A stretch of 64,000 nucleotides of DNA, taken from positions 186,001 through 250,000 of the forward strand of contig NZ_JACYOT010000006.1 in the NCBI RefSeq assembly GCF_014858005.1, in the 5' to 3' direction. The position numbers and the translations under genes are program-made. Position 1 is the stretch's first letter; every line of letters starts with the position of its first letter. Source of the stretch: Propioniciclava soli. GTDB lineage: Bacteria > Actinomycetota > Actinomycetes > Propionibacteriales > Propionibacteriaceae. Of the stretch, positions 58,386 through 64,000 are shown piece after piece. Under the pieces are notes generated by a model. The model had not been told where the DNA came from, searched no databases, and worked only from the letters and a program-made list of their open reading frames with translations.

Positions 58386-59792
58386 TCAGTCCATGTCCTC
58401 CAACTGCTTGCCGGAGGTCTCCGGGACGAGGCGGAGCACGAAGAAGAACGACGCCAGGGCGGCGAGGGTGTAGAAGCCGTAGGCGAACCACAGCCCGAAC
58501 TCGGCCATGGCGGGGAACGTCGTCGAGATGGCGAAGTTGGCCAACCACTGGGCCGCCGCAGCGATGCCGAGCGCGGTGGAGCGGATGCGGTTGTTGAACA
58601 TCTCGCCCAGCAGCACCCAGACGCCCGGGCCCCACGACATGCCGAAGAACACCACGAAGCCGTTCGCCGCGATGAGCGCGAGGATACCGGCGTTGCCCTC
58701 GAGCACCGGGGCGCCGTCGACGATGGGGGCCTGCGCGAACACCCAGGCCATCGCGCCGAGCGTCACGAACATGCCGGCCGAGCCGATGAGGAGGAGGCGG
58801 CGGCGTCCGATCTTGTCGATCAGGGCGATCGCGACCAGCGTCACGACGATGTTGGTCACCGACGTGATGACGGTCTGCACCAGGGCGTCCGCCTCGGTGA
58901 AGCCGACCGACTGCCACAGCGTGGCGGAGTAGTAGAAGATCACGTTGATGCCGACGAACTGCTGGAAGACGCTCAGCGCCACGCCGATCCACACGATGGG
59001 CAGCACCTTGCCGGTGGAGCCCCGCAGGTCGGCCAGGGACGCCTTCGACTCCCGCCGGACGGTGCGCGCGATCTCGGTGATGCGCGCCTCGACCCCCGAC
59101 CGCAGGACGCGCCCGAGCACGGTGCGCGCCTGGTCGGTCTCGCCCCGGGCCACGAGGTAGCGCGGCGATTCGGGAATCGTGAGGGCCAGGACGCCGTAGG
59201 CGAGGGCCGGCACCACCTCGGCGATGAACATCCACCGCCACGCGTCGAGGCCGAACCACGACGCGTTGGCCGCCCCGCCGGCGGCCTCGGCGATCGCGTA
59301 GTCCGACAACAGGGCCACGAAGATGCCGACCACGATGGCGAGCTGCTGCAGCGAGCCGAGGCGTCCGCGCACCTGGGCGGGGCTGATCTCGGCGATGTAG
59401 GCGGGGGCGATGACGGACGCCGCGCCGACGCCGATGCCGCCGATGGCGCGCCAGACGATCATGTCCCACGGCCCGAACGCCAGGCCGGAGCCAATGGCGC
59501 TGATGGTGAACAGCACGGCGGCGAGCACCATCACCTTGATGCGGCCGATCCGGTCGGCGAGGATGCCGGCCACGTAGGCGCCGACCATGCACGCCAACAG
59601 GGCCGACGACACGACGAAGCCGGTCAGGCCGGGCCCCATGCCGAAGGCGTCGCGCATCGGGGTGACCGCGCCGTTGATGACCGCGGTGTCGAAGCCGAAC
59701 AGGAAGCCGCCGAGCGCGGCGACCGCCGCCAGTTGGACGACGCGGCCGACGTTGAAATCTTCGTGGGCGGCGGGGGGAAGGGGGGTGCTCAT
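58386..59792 (-). CDS. Sugar porter family MFS transporter
   Basis: This 468-residue transporter has twelve helices. Signature elements are GGFLFGFDTAVINGAV (helix 1), GILADRIGRIKVMVLA (motif A), GGIGVGAASVIAPAYIAEISPAQVRGRLGSLQQLAIVVGI (helix 4 PESPR-type region) and IPESPRYLVARGE. QQFVGINVIFYYSATLWQSVG is the sugar-binding QQxxGxN motif in helix 7. It probably imports a hexose, pentose or polyol by proton symport. It converges on the HXXEE gene. Confidence 0.93.
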   Translation of the reverse strand: MSTPLPPAAHEDFNVGRVVQLAAVAALGGFLFGFDTAVINGAVTPMRDAFGMGPGLTGFVVSSALLACMVGAYVAGILADRIGRIKVMVLAAVLFTISAIGSGLAFGPWDMIVWRAIGGIGVGAASVIAPAYIAEISPAQVRGRLGSLQQLAIVVGIFVALLSDYAIAEAAGGAANASWFGLDAWRWMFIAEVVPALAYGVLALTIPESPRYLVARGETDQARTVLGRVLRSGVEARITEIARTVRRESKASLADLRGSTGKVLPIVWIGVALSVFQQFVGINVIFYYSATLWQSVGFTEADALVQTVITSVTNIVVTLVAIALIDKIGRRRLLLIGSAGMFVTLGAMAWVFAQAPIVDGAPVLEGNAGILALIAANGFVVFFGMSWGPGVWVLLGEMFNNRIRSTALGIAAAAQWLANFAISTTFPAMAEFGLWFAYGFYTLAALASFFFVLRLVPETSGKQLEDMD

Positions 59793-59851
59793 GGTCGGAT
59801 CCTCTCCGCTGAGGTGAACGCCGAGTGAACGGTTGCGGGAAGACTAGCGGG

Positions 59852-60340
59852 TCAGTGTTCCGAACGGGGGCGGTCCCGCGCGGCGTCCTCCACGGCGGCC
59901 AGGACGGCCTCCATGACCGCCGCGGCGTCGGCGAGCTGCTCGGGGTCGAAGGGGGCCAGCGACTCTGCCAGAGCCTCGGCGAGGGGGCCGAAGGCGCGGC
60001 GTCCGGTCTCCTGGGCGCTGGCGGTGACGTCGATCACCACCTTCCGCCCGTCGTGGGGGTGCCGGACGCGGCGGACGTGGCCCAGGCCCTGCAGCCGGTC
60101 CACCAGCGCCGTGGTCGCGGACGCCGACAGCCCCAGCCGATGCCCCAGCTCGCCGGCGGACAGGGCCTCGCCGTCGGCGGTCGCCTGGCTCAGCAGCCCG
60201 AGCGCGTTCAGGTCACTGCGGGGCAGCCCGACGTCGAGCCGGGCCCCGTCGGCGTAGATGGCGGACGCCGTCGTCAGCGCCCGCAGGAGGCGGGTGACGC
60301 GGGCGGTGGCGGCGGCGTGGGCGGCCTGGGTGGCGCTCAC
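59852..60340 (-). CDS. MarR family transcriptional regulator
   Basis: This 162-residue winged-helix regulator (SDLNALGLLSQATADGEALSAGELGHRLGLSASATTALVDRLQGLGHVRRVRHPHDGRKVVIDV) has the DxR wing motif HPHDGRKVV. GTG 60340 overlaps the MMPL gene stop by 4 nt (GTGA). It is therefore the last gene of the efflux unit and probably acts on the TTTCGAT-type operator ahead of the MMPL gene. Confidence 0.92.
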   Translation of the reverse strand: MSATQAAHAAATARVTRLLRALTTASAIYADGARLDVGLPRSDLNALGLLSQATADGEALSAGELGHRLGLSASATTALVDRLQGLGHVRRVRHPHDGRKVVIDVTASAQETGRRAFGPLAEALAESLAPFDPEQLADAAAVMEAVLAAVEDAARDRPRSEH

Positions 60341-62541
60341 GACCCTGGGACGGCCCGCCGCGGGCCCGGCTTCGCGTACCGGCTGGGCCACCAGGCGAAG
60401 CGGCCGAGGTCGTACGCCGCGCCGCTCACCAGCAGGGCGCGGACGAGGAAGGTGTCGAGCAGCACGCCGAACGCCACCATGAACGCGATCTGCGCCATGA
60501 ACACCAGGGGAATCACGAACAGCGCCGCGAACGTCGCCGCCAGCACGATGCCGGCGCTCGTGATGACGCCGCCGGTGACCGACAGCCCGTGCAGCACGGC
60601 CGGGCGGGCGCCCCGCAACGGCACCTCCTCCCGGACGCGGGTCATCAAGAAGATCGTGTAGTCGACGCCGAGCGCGATGAGGAAGACGAAGGCGTAGATC
60701 GGGGTGGACGGATCGGAGTTGGGGAAGCCGAAGCCGTGGTTGAACACCAGCGCGGACACCCCGATCGTGGCCAGGAACGAGGCGATGTTGGCGGCCATCA
60801 GCACCAGCGGCGCCACGAGCGCGCGCAGCAGCACCACCAGCACGACGAACACCACGAGGACGATGGCCGGCAGCACCACGCGCACGTCGTGGGCGTTGGC
60901 GAGCCGGGTGTCGAGGGCCTGGGCGGGCAGGCCGCCGACGTGCAGGGCGGCGTCCACGCCGTGCACGGCGTCGCGAACCTCGGCGACCGCCTCCTGGGCG
61001 GCGAGGGTCTGGCCCTCGGCATCGAGCGTCACGTTGACCAGGACGCGGCCGTCGACCACCTGCGGCGGGGCCTCCGCCCCGGGCGGCCCCGCCGGCGCCT
61101 CGGTGGCGACCGCGGCCTCCGCCACGCTCGGCACATCGGCCAACGCAGCGAGGACGTCCTCGGCATCCGCCTCGTCGACCACCACCGTGACCGGGGTGGA
61201 GGCGCCCGCGGGGAAGTGCTCGGTGAGCACGCGCTCGCCCGCCACGCTGTCGACCTCCACGCGGAACACCTCGTTGTTGCCCAGCCCGTCGGCCCGGAAC
61301 TGCGGGGCGAAGGCGGCCATCGCGACGAGGGCGAGGGTGGTGAGGATCCAGACGGGACGCGCGCGGCGTCCCACCACGGCGGCGACGCGCGCCCACAGGC
61401 CGGGCCGGGCGTCGGCGTCCGGCTCCGGCCCGGCCACCGCGGGGATGCGGGGCCAGAAGATGCGGCGTCCGGCCAGCAGCAGCACGGCAGGGAGGAAGGT
61501 GAGGGCCGCCAGCAGGGCGGCGACGATGCCCACCACCGAGATGGGGCCCAGCGAGCGGGTGCTGCCCAGATCGGAGAGCAGCAGGCAGAGCAGGCCGGCG
61601 ATGACCGTCGCGGCGCTGGCGCTCACGGGCTCCACCGTGCCCCGCCAGGTGCGCCGCATCGCCTGCCACGTGGACGCGGTGCGCGTCAGCTCCTCGCGGA
61701 AGCGGGCGACGATGAGCAGGGTGTAGTCGGTCGCCGCACCGACGACCAGGATGCTGAGGATGCCCTGGGACTGCCCGGAGATCGACAGCCAGCCGCGGCT
61801 GGCCAGCTCGTAGACCACCACACCGGCGGCCGCGAGGCCGAACACGGACGACAGGAGCACCGCCAGCGGCAGGAACGGGCTGCGGTAGACGAGCACGAGG
61901 ATGACGAACACGACCACCAGCGCCACGAGCAGCAGCACCCCGTCGATGCCGGCGAAGGCGGACGAGAAGTCGGCGACGTAGGCGGCCGGACCGGTCAGGG
62001 CCACCTCGAAGCCCTCCCCGCCCAGCTCGTCGGTCGCGTGGGTGCGCACGGCGTCCAGCACCAACCGGATGACGGTGTCCTCGCCCACGCGGTCGCGAAC
62101 CCGGTCGGACGCCAACGCGATCGGGACGAGCACCGCGTCGAGGTCCTCCGACGGGACGAGGGCCTCCGGCTCGCTGGTGACGACGTCGGACAGGGTGAGG
62201 CCCTCGGCCAAGGGCACGCTGCCCAGGTCGGCCACGAACGGGGCGAGCACGGTGCCGAACGCGGCGGGCTCGATCGCGTCGTCCCGGGTGAGCACCAGGA
62301 ACAGCGGGAGCGTGTCCGCGTCCGAGAACGCCGCCGCCTCCGCGCGGGCGAGGCTCGACTCGGCCTCGGGCGGCAGGAACGCGGTCGAGTCGTTCTCCTG
62401 CAGGCCGGCCAGCTGGCCGATGCGCGGCCCGCCGAGGCCGCCCAGCCCCAGCCACAGGACGAGCAGGACGACGGCGGCCAGGCGAATGAGCCGCGGGGTG
62501 GCTGTGGCGGCTCGATCCTGGGGCGCGGTCGACGCGGGCAT
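60337..62541 (-). CDS. MMPL/RND family transporter
   Basis: This 734-residue transporter has two repeats, each with a first helix, an exported loop of about 130-150 residues and five helices. Characteristic segments are GAATDYTLLIVARFREELTRT and ALGVDYTIFLMTRVREEVPLR, with the proton-relay Asp-Tyr pairs. MMPL proteins export lipids or drugs. ATG 62541 has AGGAG upstream and follows a perfect dyad operator (62555-62569). It is coupled to the MarR gene. Confidence 0.93.
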   Translation of the reverse strand: MPASTAPQDRAATATPRLIRLAAVVLLVLWLGLGGLGGPRIGQLAGLQENDSTAFLPPEAESSLARAEAAAFSDADTLPLFLVLTRDDAIEPAAFGTVLAPFVADLGSVPLAEGLTLSDVVTSEPEALVPSEDLDAVLVPIALASDRVRDRVGEDTVIRLVLDAVRTHATDELGGEGFEVALTGPAAYVADFSSAFAGIDGVLLLVALVVVFVILVLVYRSPFLPLAVLLSSVFGLAAAGVVVYELASRGWLSISGQSQGILSILVVGAATDYTLLIVARFREELTRTASTWQAMRRTWRGTVEPVSASAATVIAGLLCLLLSDLGSTRSLGPISVVGIVAALLAALTFLPAVLLLAGRRIFWPRIPAVAGPEPDADARPGLWARVAAVVGRRARPVWILTTLALVAMAAFAPQFRADGLGNNEVFRVEVDSVAGERVLTEHFPAGASTPVTVVVDEADAEDVLAALADVPSVAEAAVATEAPAGPPGAEAPPQVVDGRVLVNVTLDAEGQTLAAQEAVAEVRDAVHGVDAALHVGGLPAQALDTRLANAHDVRVVLPAIVLVVFVVLVVLLRALVAPLVLMAANIASFLATIGVSALVFNHGFGFPNSDPSTPIYAFVFLIALGVDYTIFLMTRVREEVPLRGARPAVLHGLSVTGGVITSAGIVLAATFAALFVIPLVFMAQIAFMVAFGVLLDTFLVRALLVSGAAYDLGRFAWWPSRYAKPGPRRAVPGS

Positions 62542-62554
62542 GGCACTCCTGATG

Positions 62555-62569
62555 TTTCGATGATCGAAA
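62555..62569. promoter_or_regulatory. Perfect dyad operator ahead of the MMPL-MarR operon
   Basis: TTTCGAT-G-ATCGAAA is a perfect 7-1-7 palindrome, 13 nt upstream of ATG 62541. Such size and symmetry fit a MarR dimer; autoregulation is inferred. Confidence 0.65.
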
Positions 62570-62615
62570 GAGTTGCCGAGCCTACGAGGGGGTGGGGCAG
62601 TCGCGCAACCGCGGC

Positions 62616-63875
62616 TCAGCGGGCGGCGCGACGCTCCACCAGAACGGACGCCCGCGCGCACCCGGCCGCCGCCAGGGCCACCACCACGCCGCTCACCTGC
62701 AGCGCGGCGGGCGCGCCCCAGGTGTCGGTGATCCAGCCAGCGATGAGCGAACCCAGCGGGGTGGTGCCCATCATGACGACGAAGTACAGGCTCATGACCC
62801 GGCCGCGCACCGCCGCGTCCGCCTCGAGCTGCACCGAGGAATTGGCCATGGCGTTGAACGACACCGCGGCCAGCCCGGCCAGCACGAGCCCGGCCATGAA
62901 CGCCCCCAGCCAGGGCAGCAGGCTGAGCACGATCAGCATGGCCCCGAACGCCGCGGCCGTGGCCTGCAGGCGCGCCGGCGTCACGCGCTCGCGTCGGGCG
63001 GCGAGCAGGGCGCCGAGCACCGAGCCCACCGCCATCATCGAGTTGAGGATGCCGTAGAGCGCGGAGTCGCCGGTGAAGATGCGGCCCGTGTAGGCGGTGA
63101 GGATGATCGGGAAGTTGAAGCCGAACGTCCCGACGAAGAACACCAGCACCAACGTCACGATGATGCGGGGGTGGCCCCGCACGTAGCCGAGCCCCTCGCG
63201 CAGGGCGCCCGGGCCGCGCGGGGAGCGGGGGGCCTGCTCGAACTCGGCAGGCCGCATGGCGGCCAGGGCGGCGAGCATCGCCACGAAGCTCAGGGCGTTC
63301 AGCGCGAAGGCCCACCCCGCGCCCAGGGCCGCGATGAGGAGGCCGGCCAGCGCCGGGCCGCTCAGGCGGGCCAGGTTGAAGTTGCCCGAGTTGAGGGCCA
63401 CGGCATTGGGCAGCAGGCGCGGCGGCACCATGACGCCGACGAAGCTCTGGCGGGCCGGGTTGTCGAGCGTGGTGATGACGCCCTGCACCAGGGCGAGGGT
63501 GTACACCGCAGCCACGCTGATGTTCCCGGTGAAGCTGAAGGCGGCCAGTGCGACGGCGCACAGCATCTGCCCGACCTGCGTGGCCAGCAGGATGCGGCGC
63601 TGCGCGTACCGATCGGCCAGCACGCCTCCGTAGAGGCCCAGCACCAGCATGGGCCCGAACTGCAGCGCCATGGTGATGCCGACCGCCAGCCCGGAGCCGG
63701 TGAGTTGGAACACCAACCAGTCCTGCGCGATCCGCTGCATCCAGGTGCCGTTGTTCGAGATGGCGGCGCCGATGAAGTAGAGGCGGTAGTTGCGCACCCC
63801 CAGCGAGGCGAACGTCGGGGTGTGGTCGGCCCGGGGGGCGCGAGCCCCGCGGGCGGGCGCGTGGAGCCGCCTCAC
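62616..63875 (-). CDS. MFS exporter (EntS/MFS_3-like)
   Basis: This 419-residue transporter starts with FASLGVRNYRLYFIGAAISNNGTWMQRIAQDWLVFQLTGSG, typical of the EntS/MFS_3 group of siderophore or drug exporters. GVLADRYAQRRILLATQVGQ is motif A. Twelve helices are predicted. GTG 63875 overlaps the stop of an upstream MarR-type gene by 4 nt (GTGA), so the pair forms a second regulator-exporter unit. The substrate is unknown. Confidence 0.88.
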   Translation of the reverse strand: MRRLHAPARGARAPRADHTPTFASLGVRNYRLYFIGAAISNNGTWMQRIAQDWLVFQLTGSGLAVGITMALQFGPMLVLGLYGGVLADRYAQRRILLATQVGQMLCAVALAAFSFTGNISVAAVYTLALVQGVITTLDNPARQSFVGVMVPPRLLPNAVALNSGNFNLARLSGPALAGLLIAALGAGWAFALNALSFVAMLAALAAMRPAEFEQAPRSPRGPGALREGLGYVRGHPRIIVTLVLVFFVGTFGFNFPIILTAYTGRIFTGDSALYGILNSMMAVGSVLGALLAARRERVTPARLQATAAAFGAMLIVLSLLPWLGAFMAGLVLAGLAAVSFNAMANSSVQLEADAAVRGRVMSLYFVVMMGTTPLGSLIAGWITDTWGAPAALQVSGVVVALAAAGCARASVLVERRAAR

Positions 63876-64000
63876 GAGGCGTCCGCCAGGCGCTGCAGGG
63901 CGGGCAGGGCGGCGCGCAACGCGTCCGCATCGGCGGCGTCCAACGCCCCCAGACGCTCGGTGAGCCAGGCGGAGCGCTGCCGGACGGTGTCGGCGAGGAA
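63872..64000 (-). CDS. MarR-type regulator, partial (C-terminal 42 residues)
   Basis: Only the C-terminus is inside the window: FLADTVRQRSAWLTERLGAL, then DAADADALRAALPALQRLADAS. This is the dimerisation helix pattern (R.AWL..RL..L....R..L..ALP.L..L) common at the end of MarR proteins. It overlaps the exporter start by 4 nt (GTGA). Confidence 0.7.
   Translation of the reverse strand, partial: FLADTVRQRSAWLTERLGALDAADADALRAALPALQRLADAS

Overview
This 64 kb window is chromosomal DNA of a high-GC actinobacterium. The evidence is the pervasive GC-rich third codon positions, the frequent GTG starts, a 7Fe ferredoxin/DapC pair, a DUF3117 micro-protein, an Rv1212c-type glycogen/maltose-1-phosphate synthase, a TatB/MgtE_N/DUF1003/Mrp block and a bacterial type A RNase P RNA. 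Gene order from about 17.1 to 38.9 kb recalls the Mycobacterium Rv1177-Rv1232 region. The absence of mycolic-acid genes and the presence of pullulanase and pectinesterase would suit a Propionibacteriales-like organism; that placement is an inference, not a sequence match.

Layout. 0-5.1 kb: end-truncated RNase HI, a NarL/DesK-type two-component system, and a zinc-type ABC importer (substrate-binding protein, permease, ATPase) behind a Zur-like box. 5.2-16.4 kb: an ABC exporter, type I pullulanase, an MFS carrier, a first transketolase, an SDR/epimerase and a VanW-type envelope protein. 16.4-17.1 kb: a gene-free, repeat-dense stretch. 17.1-29.2 kb: an SH3/acetyltransferase-like protein, ferredoxin, dapC, a small membrane protein, a transaldolase/second transketolase operon, a lysozyme-like protein, dapD, a membrane-anchored protein, dapE, LOG, a DivIVA-like protein and DUF3117. 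29.2-31.8 kb: divergent glgA(M) and glgC. 32.1-33.6 kb: an AbiE-type toxin-antitoxin pair, probably acquired. 33.7-39.3 kb: O-methyltransferase, dapA, tatB, MgtE_N/CBS protein, DUF1003, Mrp and OsmC. 39.3-47 kb: a GNAT protein, then an uncharacterised acid-catabolic cluster (reductase, MFS, FAH-family hydrolase, 2-hydroxyacid dehydrogenase, IclR, CitE-like lyase) and a general-stress membrane protein with a QGY-rich tail. 47-54.3 kb: a secreted double pectinesterase, TrpB2, a 52-bp tandem array and aminopeptidase P. 54.4-57 kb: zinc-ribbon protein, RNB ribonuclease and rnpB. 57-64 kb: TetR/HXXEE pair, sugar porter, and a MarR-MMPL-MFS efflux block.

How the genes work together. dapA, dapC, dapD and dapE together outline the succinylase route to meso-diaminopimelate and lysine. 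Pullulanase, glgC and glgA(M) act in glycogen/alpha-glucan turnover. Two transketolases and a transaldolase serve the pentose phosphate pathway. Efflux and regulator pairs at the right end carry visible dyad operators.

The most unusual content is non-coding. A 56-bp perfect palindrome has a second copy 50 kb away that shows a compensatory base-pair change. Helically phased 20-bp arrays of a CACGTG-containing motif occur at two loci, and there are 40-bp and 52-bp tandem arrays. At least fourteen genes have a TANNNT box 6-7 nt before the start codon, implying leaderless transcripts. No tRNA, rRNA, CRISPR array, insertion sequence or prophage was recognised.
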